This document shows, piece by piece, positions 6,847-14,830 of a stretch of DNA of 21,617 bases. The stretch lies in NCBI GenBank assembly GCA_043809265.1, contig JAZDDY010000112.1, positions 1 through 21,617 of the forward strand, given 5' to 3'. This stretch comes from JAPLVS01 sp043809265. Its GTDB lineage: Archaea > Iainarchaeota > Iainarchaeia > Iainarchaeales > DTGL01. The notes below the pieces were generated by a model, which was given only the letters and a program-made list of their open reading frames with translations, was not told the DNA's origin and made no database searches. Position 1 is the stretch's first letter. Every line of letters starts with the position of its first letter. The position numbers were made by a program, and so were the translations under genes.

Positions 6847-9502
6847 AGTACACACCGGTGTCTTCAGAGCTTTTGAAAGTGAAATTTTCTTTTCTCAGGA
6901 TGCTCACCAGTTCGGCGTTGTCCACGAACACGTGCCCCCAGATTTTGCTTAAGCCTTTCTTCCTTGCGATTTCCATTATGTAGCGGAGCATTATTGTTCC
7001 AAGGCCTTTTTTCTGCCATTCATCCGTGACCACTATTGCAAATTCGGATGTGTCCTTTCCAGGGTCGCCCATTATTCTCACCACGCCCAGCAATTCCCTT
7101 TTGTCGCCTTTCCCCCGTTCGGCAACAATCGCTATTTCCCTGTCATAGTCGTTGAAGCAGTATCTTGTCAGGGCCTCGTGGTCCCAGTCCCTTATCATAT
7201 GGAAAAACCTCTGCCTTACTGTTTTAGGCGAGAATTTTTTGAGCATTGCAAGGTGCCTGTGCTCGTCTTCAGGCATTATCGCCCTCAGCTTGACAGTGGA
7301 GCCGTTCATGAGCTTCACGTCCTTTGTGAGGTTTTCAGGGTAAGGCATTATCGCAAGGTGCGAGAATTTGTTCTGTTCGGTTTTCACGAAATCAAGGTCC
7401 AGGACAATCCTTGCATCGACAACAAACAGCCTGTCCTCGCACGGAATCACCGGATTAAGGTCGACTTCCTTTATTTCAGGGTAATCCACTATGAGTTTCG
7501 AGAAATGCACAAGGATTCTTTCCAGTTCTTCCATGTTCACTGGCTTCCTGCTCCTGAAGCCTTTGAGCATTTGGCTGACCTTTGTTTCGCCTATCAGGCG
7601 GGCCGCAAGCTTCTGGTCGAGCGGCGGCAAAGCAATCGCCTTGTCCTTGTATAGTTCGACAGAAATCCCGCCTGCGCCGAAAAGTATTACTGAACCGAAT
7701 ATAGGGTCGCGGCTTGCCCCGATAATGACTTCCGGGCCTGTGGATTTCACCATCTGCTGGATGCTAACGCCATCGATTGAAATGCCTGTTTTTTCCTTGA
7801 CTCTTTTTTTGAGGCCGTTGAATGCCTTGACAACCGCGCTTTCTGTGAGCAGGTTAAGTTCTATGCCGCCCACATCTGTTTTGTGGGTTATTTTTTTCGA
7901 GGAAATTTTCATTGCGACAGGGAACCCTATTTTTTTCGCGTGCCTTACAGCTTCGGCGGCTGTCTTTGCGAACATTGTCTCGTTCACAGGCATGCCGTAT
8001 TGCGCGAGGATTTTCTTTGAATCGTTCTCGTTCATTACCGCCATCCTGTCTTTTGTGTAGGAGGAGATTATTTTCCTTATCAGGGCGCTGTCCCTTTTCA
8101 CTGTGAGCGGTATTTCCCTCGGGGTTTCATACAATAATTTCCTGTTCTCCGAAAAGGAATACAGGTAGCTGAAGACCCTGACCGCTTCTTCCGGCGTGTT
8201 GTAATCCGGGATGCCGTTTTTCCTGAAATACTTCCTTGCCTCCTCGACAAAGCTTTCCCCCATCCAGGAAACAAGCACAGGCTTGTCGGATTTCCTGCAC
8301 ACTTCGAGAACTGCCTTTGCTGTCTCCAAAGGCTCGGATATGGCTTGCGGGGAAAAAATCACAATGGTTCCATCGATGTTTTCGTCATTCAATACGACTT
8401 CCAGGGCTTTCCTGTAGCGGTCAGGCAGCGAATCGCCCAAAATGTCCACCGGATTGTTCCTGCTCCAGTGCATCGGCATTTCTTTTTCGAGTTCTGCCAT
8501 TGATTTTTGGGAAAGTTTGGCAAGCGAGCACCTGTTCTCGATTATAGCGTCCGCAGCCATCACGCCCGGGCCGCCTGCGTTTGTGACAATCGCAAGCCTG
8601 TTGCCTTTCGGCAAAGGCAGTTTTGCGAGCGCTTCCGAACAATTGAACATGTCCTGTATGGTGTCGACCCTTATGATGCCTGCGCGCTTGAAAGCGGCAT
8701 CGAAAACCTCAGTGTTTCCTGCAAGCGAGCCTGTGTGCGATATTGCGGCTTTCGCGCTTTCGCCGTACTTGCCTGATTTTGCCACGATTATCGGCCTGTT
8801 CCTTGAAAAAGCCCTTGCGGAGCTCATGAATTTCCTGGCGTTCTTTATCGATTCCATGTACATTACAATGCACTGCACTTCATGGTCCGAGGAAAAAGAG
8901 TCTATCAGGTCTGAAAAATTGATGTCGAGCATTGCCCCGACCGAAATGAAATACTTGAAGCCGACCTCCTGCTTCAGTGCCCAGTCGAGGATTCCGGAAC
9001 AGAGGGCGCCGCTCTGGCTTATGAGCGCGATTTTTCCTGGAATCGCATTCCTTGTAGCAAAGCTTGCGTTCAATTTTATGTCAGGCCTTATGAAACCTAA
9101 GCAGTTCGGGCCGAGCAGGGTGCCGTTGTTTTCGTCGATTATTTTTTTCAGTTCTATTTCTATTTTTTTGCCGTCCTCGCCTATTTCCCCGAAGCCTGCG
9201 CTGAGGACAACAAAGGATTTTGTGCCTTTTGCAATGCACTCCTGCACAACAGAAGGCACTGCAATCGCAGGAATCGCTATTATCGCCATTTCCGGAGTTT
9301 CAGGCACTTCCTGCATGCTTTTATAGCAGTGGATGCCCATAACGTTTTTCCTTTTCGGGTTCACGGGGTAAATAGTGCCTTCAAATCCCGAGCCGACCAG
9401 GTTTTTCATGAGGGCAAAGCCGACGCTGCCAGGCGTGTTGCTTGCGCCTATGACCGCAATGGAATCCGGATTGAAGAGTTTTTTCAGTTCTTCCTGGTTC
9501 AA
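6827..9502 (-). CDS. ADP-forming acyl-CoA synthetase (alpha-beta fusion) with C-terminal GNAT acetyltransferase
   Basis: An 891-residue multidomain protein. Residues 1-130 are the CoA-binding Rossmann domain (SIAVIGASNTPGSVG), and 150-460 the two succinyl-CoA-ligase-like domains with the phospho-histidine motif ISHTGSLAG (H256). Residues 480-705 are the ATP-grasp domain, containing ITHKTDVGGIEL (H540). Residues 735-888 are a GNAT domain whose acetyl-CoA loop is EWQKKGLGTIM. Without the GNAT part this is archaeal acetyl-CoA synthetase (ADP-forming), which makes ATP and free acid from acyl-CoA. With it the layout is that of the bacterial Pat/PatZ protein acetyltransferases, which silence AMP-forming acyl-CoA synthetases. 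Bacterial Pat proteins are thought to have lost synthetase activity, but here both histidines are present, so both activities are plausible. The start is TTG at 9502, set by AAGGTG (9508-9513) and by the normal family N-terminus. Confidence 0.9.
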   Translation of the reverse strand: MNQEELKKLFNPDSIAVIGASNTPGSVGFALMKNLVGSGFEGTIYPVNPKRKNVMGIHCYKSMQEVPETPEMAIIAIPAIAVPSVVQECIAKGTKSFVVLSAGFGEIGEDGKKIEIELKKIIDENNGTLLGPNCLGFIRPDIKLNASFATRNAIPGKIALISQSGALCSGILDWALKQEVGFKYFISVGAMLDINFSDLIDSFSSDHEVQCIVMYMESIKNARKFMSSARAFSRNRPIIVAKSGKYGESAKAAISHTGSLAGNTEVFDAAFKRAGIIRVDTIQDMFNCSEALAKLPLPKGNRLAIVTNAGGPGVMAADAIIENRCSLAKLSQKSMAELEKEMPMHWSRNNPVDILGDSLPDRYRKALEVVLNDENIDGTIVIFSPQAISEPLETAKAVLEVCRKSDKPVLVSWMGESFVEEARKYFRKNGIPDYNTPEEAVRVFSYLYSFSENRKLLYETPREIPLTVKRDSALIRKIISSYTKDRMAVMNENDSKKILAQYGMPVNETMFAKTAAEAVRHAKKIGFPVAMKISSKKITHKTDVGGIELNLLTESAVVKAFNGLKKRVKEKTGISIDGVSIQQMVKSTGPEVIIGASRDPIFGSVILFGAGGISVELYKDKAIALPPLDQKLAARLIGETKVSQMLKGFRSRKPVNMEELERILVHFSKLIVDYPEIKEVDLNPVIPCEDRLFVVDARIVLDLDFVKTEQNKFSHLAIMPYPENLTKDVKLMNGSTVKLRAIMPEDEHRHLAMLKKFSPKTVRQRFFHMIRDWDHEALTRYCFNDYDREIAIVAERGKGDKRELLGVVRIMGDPGKDTSEFAIVVTDEWQKKGLGTIMLRYIMEIARKKGLSKIWGHVFVDNAELVSILRKENFTFKSSEDTGVYYVEKSL

Positions 9503-9507
9503 TTCGA

Positions 9508-9513
9508 CACCTT
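9508..9513 (-). promoter_or_regulatory. Shine-Dalgarno motif deciding a TTG start
   Basis: AAGGTG on the minus strand lies five bases before the TTG at 9502. The protein begins there with the family-typical stretch leading to SIAVIGAS. No ATG or GTG nearby gives that N-terminus. Confidence 0.6.
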
Positions 9514-9569
9514 ATGGAGGATAGTGATAAAACTAATTAAAGCTATTGGCAAGGCTTTTATGTTTTTCT

Positions 9570-10391
9570 TCAGCGCCTTGGTCTGAGCCTTGCAAAAAAG
9601 CCTTTTGGCCTGGTCCTGCCAAGCCTTCTTTTGGCCAGGATTTCCCCGAGCCTTAAGCGCCGCGCTTCAAGCTGCCCTTGGAGCGCTTCTGTTTTTTGCA
9701 GGAATTCCCGCGGGCTTTTGGCTGAAATGAATTTTATTTTTGAATCCCTTGCCATTTTCCGGTCTGAAGACATGTCGCCGAAAGCAAAGCCGGAGTAAGG
9801 CCTGCCAACTCGCCTCAGGAATTTTTCAGCCGCAAGCGTTTTGGTGCCTGCGGCCGGAAGAACTTCGATGCCTATTCTGCTGGCAATCGCAGTGAGTTTT
9901 GTCCTCCTGCCAGGCAGCTTGTTGAGTCTCTCAACTTCCTCCCTTATCAGACCCTGCATTTCCTTCAATGGCAGCGGGCAGTTTCTTGCAGAAAAATAAA
10001 TAGAAACAACGTTTTTTTGCATTATGCCTTCAAAGCCGTTTTTCCTGGCTGTCCTGGCCAATGCGTCGGCGACCATTGCTTTCTCTTTTTCCTTGAAGGA
10101 GCGCACTTCCCTGTGCACAAGCGTCTTCCAGCCTTTCCTGCCGTGGATGCATTCCACACAGCCGTGCTCGCAGAAAAGGCTTGCCCTGCCGGCAAGGCCG
10201 TGCCTTTCAAGCGCCTTCCTGCATTCCCCCATGTTTGCAGGCGTCCTGCCTGTGATGATTGCAATCCTGAAGCCTTGCCTTGAAAGCAATGCAAGCCTTT
10301 CCATTGCCCTCTCGTCAAGCGCCATTTTTTCTGCAAGCGGGCCGTCATAATCGATAAGGATTACCTTTTGGATTTTCACGGCTTTGGCCAT
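9570..10391 (-). CDS. HAD-superfamily phosphatase (Cof/trehalose-phosphatase-like), substrate unknown
   Basis: A 273-residue HAD hydrolase with all four motifs: DYDGP with nucleophile D14 and acid/base D16, ITGR with T47, K184 in TKT, and GDMSSD with D206 and D210. A cap domain lies between motifs II and III (about 75-180), as in the type II HADs that act on sugar phosphates, including trehalose-6-phosphate, sucrose-phosphate and mannosyl-3-phosphoglycerate phosphatases. The cap does not let me name the substrate. The last 33 residues (about 241-273) are strongly basic, 13 of them Arg or Lys, unlike most family members, and could bind nucleic acid or membrane. The ATG at 10391 is chosen because a box A lies 26 bases upstream (10413-10422). 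The next gene on the strand, the ADP-forming synthetase, has separate start signals. Confidence 0.75.
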   Translation of the reverse strand: MAKAVKIQKVILIDYDGPLAEKMALDERAMERLALLSRQGFRIAIITGRTPANMGECRKALERHGLAGRASLFCEHGCVECIHGRKGWKTLVHREVRSFKEKEKAMVADALARTARKNGFEGIMQKNVVSIYFSARNCPLPLKEMQGLIREEVERLNKLPGRRTKLTAIASRIGIEVLPAAGTKTLAAEKFLRRVGRPYSGFAFGDMSSDRKMARDSKIKFISAKSPREFLQKTEALQGQLEARRLRLGEILAKRRLGRTRPKGFFARLRPRR

Positions 10392-10412
10392 ATTGGAATT
10401 GCACTCCGCTTT

Positions 10413-10422
10413 CTTTTTTAAG
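10413..10422 (-). promoter_or_regulatory. box A of the HAD gene
   Basis: CTTAAAAAAG on the minus strand is centred 26-27 bases before the ATG at 10391, implying a leaderless mRNA. It lies in the divergent region shared with paaK. Confidence 0.55.
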
Positions 10423-10457
10423 CCTTTATTTCCCAATAAATGCACTTTTTCATTTTT

Positions 10458-10465
10458 AAGGGGGG
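10458..10465 (+). promoter_or_regulatory. Shine-Dalgarno motif deciding the paaK GTG start
   Basis: AAGGGGGG lies six bases before the GTG at 10472. That GTG gives MYWNKKMETMP, the expected PaaK N-terminus; the first in-frame ATG would remove it. Confidence 0.6.
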
Positions 10466-10471
10466 CAAAAG

Positions 10472-11770
10472 GTGTACTGGAACAAAAAAATGGAAACAAT
10501 GCCTGTAAGAGACAGGGAAAAACTGCAGCTTAAAAGATTGAAATGGGTTACCGCAAGATGCGCAAAAAACCCCTTTTACAAAAAACGCTTCAAGGAAGCA
10601 GGCTTCACCCTTGCACAGCTGAAAAAAATTTCCGACCTTTCAAAAATACCGTTCACATATAAAACAGACCTCCGCGACACATACCCTTTCGGCATGTTCA
10701 CAGAGCCATTGCAGAAAATCACTGAAGTGCACGCCTCCTCAGGCACCACAGGAAAGCCGATTGTTGTGGGTTACACGCAGAACGACATCGAGAATGTGTG
10801 GGGCGAAGTGATGGCGCGCGCCTACACCGCAGCAGGCGCCACTTCAAAAGACGTGATACAGAACGCTTATGGGTATGGTTTGTTCACAGGCGGTTTGGGC
10901 TTCCATTATGGCGCCCTGAAAATCGGCGCGACAGTGATTCCTATAGCCACCGGCAATACCGAAAGGCAGATCATGCTGATGCAGGACTTCGGCACCACTG
11001 TTTTGTGCTGCACGCCCTCTTATTCGCTTTACCTTTACGGCTCGCTTGAGCAGATGAAAATAGACAAAAGCAAAATAAAACTCAAGTGCGGCCTGTTCGG
11101 GGCGGAGCCCTGGAGCAACAACATGAGGAAAGAGATAGAGTCGCGCATGAACATCAAGGCCTACGACATGTACGGCTTGAGCGAAGTCATCGGGCCCGGG
11201 GTTGCGGCTGAATGCGAAAAACAGAACGGGCTGCACGTGTACGACGACCATTTCATTCCCGAAATAATCGATTCAAAAACAGGCGAAGTGCTCGGCCCTG
11301 AAGAAGAAGGCGAACTTGTTTTCACCACAATCACAAAAGAAGGCTTTCCAGTGTTAAGGTACCGCACAAAGGATATTTCGAAACTGTATGTGGACAAGTG
11401 CGCGTGCGGGCGCACGCACCCGCGCATCGAAAGGATTTCAGGGAGGGCGGACGACATGCTTATCATCCGCGGCATCAATGTTTTCCCTTCACAGATTGAA
11501 TCTGTGGTGCTTGAAATGCCTGAACTCGAACCATTCTACCAGATCACAGTGGACAGGGTGAATAACCTTGACACAATGTCTGTGGAAATCGAATTAGGGC
11601 AGAAGGCTTTCGAGAAAAGGAACGAAATCGAGGCAGGGCTCAAGAAAAGGCTTTCAGACAGGCTTGAGTCTGTGCTCCAGATAAAGGCTGACTTAACCCT
11701 TGCCGCCCCGGGCACTTTGCCAAGAAGCGAGGGAAAAGCCAAGCGCGTGGTAGATAAGAGGAAGATGTGA
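10472..11770 (+). CDS. paaK: phenylacetate-CoA ligase (AMP-forming)
   Basis: A 432-residue adenylate-forming enzyme that activates phenylacetate or a related aryl acid with ATP and CoA. Residues 1-12 carry the PaaK opening YWNxxxETMP. The ATP-binding loop is HASSGTTGKP (87-96), the adenine/acyl site is MYGLSEVIGPG, and the C-terminal lid begins ISGRADDMLIIRGINVFPSQIE, as in the PaaK family. A Cys-x-Cys-Gly motif (DKCACGRTHP) is also typical. The length is normal (430-440). The stop overlaps the start of the next gene, so the two are probably co-transcribed. The arylacetyl-CoA it makes is also the product of the indolepyruvate oxidoreductase encoded nearby, so it may recapture the acids or run in a salvage role. 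Confidence 0.92.
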   Translation: MYWNKKMETMPVRDREKLQLKRLKWVTARCAKNPFYKKRFKEAGFTLAQLKKISDLSKIPFTYKTDLRDTYPFGMFTEPLQKITEVHASSGTTGKPIVVGYTQNDIENVWGEVMARAYTAAGATSKDVIQNAYGYGLFTGGLGFHYGALKIGATVIPIATGNTERQIMLMQDFGTTVLCCTPSYSLYLYGSLEQMKIDKSKIKLKCGLFGAEPWSNNMRKEIESRMNIKAYDMYGLSEVIGPGVAAECEKQNGLHVYDDHFIPEIIDSKTGEVLGPEEEGELVFTTITKEGFPVLRYRTKDISKLYVDKCACGRTHPRIERISGRADDMLIIRGINVFPSQIESVVLEMPELEPFYQITVDRVNNLDTMSVEIELGQKAFEKRNEIEAGLKKRLSDRLESVLQIKADLTLAAPGTLPRSEGKAKRVVDKRKM

Positions 11771-13395
11771 TCACGATGGCTATCGACCCGGTAAGTGTTT
11801 TTTTCTCTGTTGCAGGCGGCCTTGCGCTGTTCCTTTTCGGTCTCACTTTCCTTTCTGAATCCCTAAAACGCGTTGCAGGCGACCGCCTTAAGGAATGGCT
11901 TGCAAAGCTCACAAAAAGCAGGTTGAGGGCATGCGGTGTCGGCACAGCTGTTGTGGCAATAATTCAGAGCTCTTCCATGATGATGGTCACGCTCATCGGT
12001 TTCCTTAATGCAGGCCTTCTCGGCCTCGAGCAGGCAATCTGGGTCATGCTTGGCGCAGAAATCGGAACCACCATTACTGCACAGATTGTTTCCTTCAAGA
12101 TCGGGACGCTTTTTTTCCCGGTGATGGCAATCGGTTTTTTCCTTTCCTTTTTTGCAAAAAAAGAAACCCATAAGGAAATCGGCAACATAATTTTCGGTTT
12201 CGGCATGCTTTTCCTTGCAATGGACCTGATGTCTTCAGGCGTGAAGCCGCTGACAGGCGAGCCTTTTGTCCATGAAATACTTGTTTCTTTCGGTGAAAAC
12301 CCGCTGCTCGGCGTTATTGCAGGCGCTGTTTTCACAGGCATAATCCAAAGCTCTTCGGCCACAACCGGCCTTGTCATTGCGATGGGTGCAGCAGGCGCAA
12401 TAAGCCTGCCGGGGGCGATAGCGCTCACTTTCGGCGCCAACATCGGCACAACAGTCACAGGGCTTCTTGCGTCTATAGGCTCCAAGGTTTCAGCAAGAAG
12501 GCTTGCGATTGCACAGGCATCTGTGAACATTATCGGCGTTGCATTGTTTTTTCCCTTCATTTTCCAGTTCGCCGGCTTTATTGCAACAACATCCCCTGAT
12601 TTGCCAAGGCAGATAGCCAATTCGCATACAATATTCAATGTCATTGTGACCGCATTGATGCTTCCGTTTTCAGGCCTCCTTGTATGGCTTTCCACAAAGA
12701 TTGTCAAAGGCGAGGACCCTAAAATAGAGCGCGGCCTGGTGCATGTGAACAGGAGCATAATGGCAATGCCTTCTGTTGCCATAGGCCAGATAGGCAAGGA
12801 AGTGGAGCGCATTGCAGAGATTTCGCTCGGAATGCTTGTGCTTTCAAGGGATGCCCTTCTTGAGGGTAAAATTAAAAAGGCGGCTTCGATTCCGGGCAAT
12901 GAGGAAGTGCTTGACGAGCTTAGGGAAAGCCTTTCAGTAATGCTTGAAGAATTGGGCAACAGGGATTTGTCTGCAAAGCACAGGCGTGAAATTGCAATCC
13001 TCAAGGCGCATGTGATAGACATTGAAAGGGTCGGCGACCACGCCAACAATCTCTATGAGCTCGCGCAAAGGGTCCACAGCGGAAACGGAGGCTTTTCCGT
13101 AAAGGAAAAAAAGCAGGTCGGAGAATATTTTTCGCTTGCGGTTGAAGGCTTCGGCGACTGCGTGAAAGCCATAAGGACAAGGGACAAAAAATATTTCGAG
13201 AGGGTTTTCGAGGCCGAAAAAAAGCTCGATAACCTGCAGCTTTCGCTCCAGGAAAAGCTCGAAACAAAAAAAGGCGCAAAGGCAGGCAAAGAAGCAGGAA
13301 TCTGCCAGGCTTGTATTTTGGAAGCAGCAATCAACCTCGAAAGGGTAAGCGACCACGCCAAAAACATAGTGCAAACAATAGAGCAGGGATTCTGA
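11767..13395 (+). CDS. Na+/phosphate cotransporter family protein with C-terminal PhoU domain
   Basis: A 542-residue membrane protein. The first 320 residues contain two inverted-repeat halves, each with the family motif: IIQSSS at 65-70 and 192-197, each followed by a GAEIGTT or GANIGTT stretch (97-103 and 223-229). Residues about 330-540 form PhoU-like helical bundles, with two copies of the ERVxDHA motif (ERVGDHANN and ERVSDHAKN). Family members import phosphate with sodium, and the PhoU part is regulatory. The GTG at 11767 overlaps the paaK stop as GTGA, which suggests translational coupling; an ATG at 11776 is the alternative. The link to paaK is unexpected. Confidence 0.88.
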   Translation: MITMAIDPVSVFFSVAGGLALFLFGLTFLSESLKRVAGDRLKEWLAKLTKSRLRACGVGTAVVAIIQSSSMMMVTLIGFLNAGLLGLEQAIWVMLGAEIGTTITAQIVSFKIGTLFFPVMAIGFFLSFFAKKETHKEIGNIIFGFGMLFLAMDLMSSGVKPLTGEPFVHEILVSFGENPLLGVIAGAVFTGIIQSSSATTGLVIAMGAAGAISLPGAIALTFGANIGTTVTGLLASIGSKVSARRLAIAQASVNIIGVALFFPFIFQFAGFIATTSPDLPRQIANSHTIFNVIVTALMLPFSGLLVWLSTKIVKGEDPKIERGLVHVNRSIMAMPSVAIGQIGKEVERIAEISLGMLVLSRDALLEGKIKKAASIPGNEEVLDELRESLSVMLEELGNRDLSAKHRREIAILKAHVIDIERVGDHANNLYELAQRVHSGNGGFSVKEKKQVGEYFSLAVEGFGDCVKAIRTRDKKYFERVFEAEKKLDNLQLSLQEKLETKKGAKAGKEAGICQACILEAAINLERVSDHAKNIVQTIEQGF

Positions 13396-13401
13396 GCCTG
13401 T

Positions 13402-14208
13402 TCATGCGGCATCAAGGCGGATGTCTGCATCTGTCCTTTTCGTGAAAAGGCAGGCGCTGTCCCTCAAATACTTTATTTCAAACCCGCTTTTTTCGAGGAA
13501 TTCGCGCAGGCTTTTAGAGCCGCCGAATGCCTCGAGGTCGAGCAGTTCCCTTGTCGGCCTGTTTAAGTGCAGGTATGCCTGCCCGCCATTCTTGAGGTGG
13601 TTCAGGGTGTTGAAAAGGACGAGTTTTTTGTCGATAAAGTACCGGGATGCGTTTACAGAAAAAATAAAATCGAATTTTTTCCCGTAAGAATGGGTTTCCG
13701 CAAGGCCTGTATGGAACTTTATTTTGGCTTTTTTTGCATTGCGTTCCATAACTTTCCTGTCATATTTAAGCCTTGCAAAGCCAAGGGCAGAGCCAGGCTT
13801 GAGCCTGAACAAAAGCCCTGCCTTTTTTTTCAGTTCCCTGATGCCCTGTTTCCCAAGAGGTTTTGCAGTGGTGATGCCTTCGACATTCGCTTTCCCGTGT
13901 GCAAGCCCGCCAGCCTGGGCTAGGAAAACCCCTGCGCCGCAGCCGACATCAAGGACATCAATCCTTCCCTGCGATTTGATTCTTTGCAGTAAAAGCTTGC
14001 GGATTGATTCCGGGCCAAGCCCAAGGATTGTCTCATATTCGGCTACTCCCCTGTTGTTCCTGACCCCCTCGTTAAAAGTAATGATTCCGCTTTTTTTCCC
14101 ATAACCTCTTTCAAACTGCCTTCCCCTACTTATTTCCAAAGCAGCTATGGCCCTTCTCTTTGCGCCTGCAGGCGTTTTATGGATTGGAAGCCTTGAAACC
14201 CTTGCCAT
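13402..14208 (-). CDS. SAM-dependent methyltransferase, class I
   Basis: A 268-residue Rossmann-fold methyltransferase. Motif I is DVLDVGCGAGVF (84-95). The later FDFIFSVNASRYF and LKNGGQAYLHL stretches correspond to motifs IV and VI, and the strand order fits class I. The basic N-terminal 60 residues, ending AEYETILGLGPESI, precede the catalytic domain and may bind substrate. I cannot name the substrate. The ATG at 14208 is preferred over in-frame starts further upstream because a box A (14230-14240) is centred 27 bases before it. It lies 46 bases after iorB on the same strand but has its own promoter. It converges with the Na/Pi cotransporter gene with six bases between stops. Confidence 0.75.
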   Translation of the reverse strand: MARVSRLPIHKTPAGAKRRAIAALEISRGRQFERGYGKKSGIITFNEGVRNNRGVAEYETILGLGPESIRKLLLQRIKSQGRIDVLDVGCGAGVFLAQAGGLAHGKANVEGITTAKPLGKQGIRELKKKAGLLFRLKPGSALGFARLKYDRKVMERNAKKAKIKFHTGLAETHSYGKKFDFIFSVNASRYFIDKKLVLFNTLNHLKNGGQAYLHLNRPTRELLDLEAFGGSKSLREFLEKSGFEIKYLRDSACLFTKRTDADIRLDAA

Positions 14209-14229
14209 ATGGAAAAAGTGAGGTAAAAG

Positions 14230-14240
14230 AAATAAATAGG
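14230..14240 (-). promoter_or_regulatory. box A of the methyltransferase gene
   Basis: CCTATTTATTT on the minus strand is centred 27 bases before the ATG at 14208. There is no Shine-Dalgarno motif in between, so the transcript is probably leaderless. Confidence 0.5.
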
Positions 14241-14254
14241 CATTTATGATCAAA

Positions 14255-14830
14255 TCAGCTGGCTGAGCTTTCAATGCCGAGCCTGAACGCCTTCAGGTTT
14301 GTTTCGGCGATTTCTTTTTTCAAGGCAAATGCTTCCATTATCGCTTCTTCCAGGTGCGGCTGCTTCAGGCCGAGCGCTCCGGCACTTGCGCCAAGCAAAA
14401 CCATGTTTTCGGAAAGCGAGCTGCCTGCTTTTTCAGCAAGCGCCCGCGAATCAATGAGGGTTCCCTTAAGGCGCTTTATTTCCGCAAGAACCGCGCCCTC
14501 ATCATATTGAATGTTCGGCAGTTTCCCTGAAGCCGAAACAAGCAAGCCTTTTTTGCCGAGGAAATGCGCATGCCTGAGCGCCTCCAAAGGCTCCATTGAA
14601 AGGACAAGGTCGGCGCCGCCAATTGGAATTATTGGGGAAAATATTCCCTTGCCCGAAAGCCTGAGGTGTGCGTAAACCGAGCCTCCGCGTTGGCTCATGC
14701 CGTGCACTTCCGCCTGCTTGAATCGAAGGCCTTCCTTCATTGCCGCGATGACGATAATTCTGGAAATCGTGAGGATGCCCTGGCCTCCGACCCCGCAAAG
14801 GATAATATTTTTCGTTTTTTCTTTTTTCAT
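14255..14830 (-). CDS. iorB: indolepyruvate ferredoxin oxidoreductase, beta subunit
   Basis: A 191-residue subunit equivalent to the gamma domain of 2-oxoacid:ferredoxin oxidoreductases. It shows GVGGQG (13-18) and HGMSQRGGSV (43-52), both diagnostic. With IorA it oxidatively decarboxylates aryl pyruvates (from Trp, Phe, Tyr) to aryl-acetyl-CoA, passing electrons to ferredoxin. The ATG at 14830 overlaps the iorA stop as ATGA, the usual sign of translational coupling. The in-frame extension to 14860 would lie inside iorA and is not needed. The length matches the family (about 190-210). Confidence 0.92.
   Translation of the reverse strand: MKKEKTKNIILCGVGGQGILTISRIIVIAAMKEGLRFKQAEVHGMSQRGGSVYAHLRLSGKGIFSPIIPIGGADLVLSMEPLEALRHAHFLGKKGLLVSASGKLPNIQYDEGAVLAEIKRLKGTLIDSRALAEKAGSSLSENMVLLGASAGALGLKQPHLEEAIMEAFALKKEIAETNLKAFRLGIESSAS

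Noticed and set aside
8442..9326. A 294-codon plus-strand frame inside the ADP-forming synthetase gene
   Set aside because: It lies opposite conserved CoA-binding and phospho-histidine domains. The product is Ser/Phe-rich with no recognisable motif, typical of an antisense shadow.
10392..10499. An N-terminal extension of the HAD protein to 10499
   Set aside because: It would overlap the paaK start and its Shine-Dalgarno and include the HAD gene's own box A. The start at 10391 places the nucleophile motif at a normal distance.
11964..13049. A 361-codon open frame on the minus strand opposite the Na/Pi cotransporter gene
   Set aside because: It is the mirror of a well-supported gene. The sense protein shows paired QSSS and PhoU motifs, while the antisense product resembles no family and has no start signals.
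14209..14274. An N-terminal extension of the methyltransferase to 14274
   Set aside because: The extension overlaps the end of iorB and reads as a hydrophobic run unlike the enzyme's basic N-terminus. Box A spacing supports the ATG at 14208.
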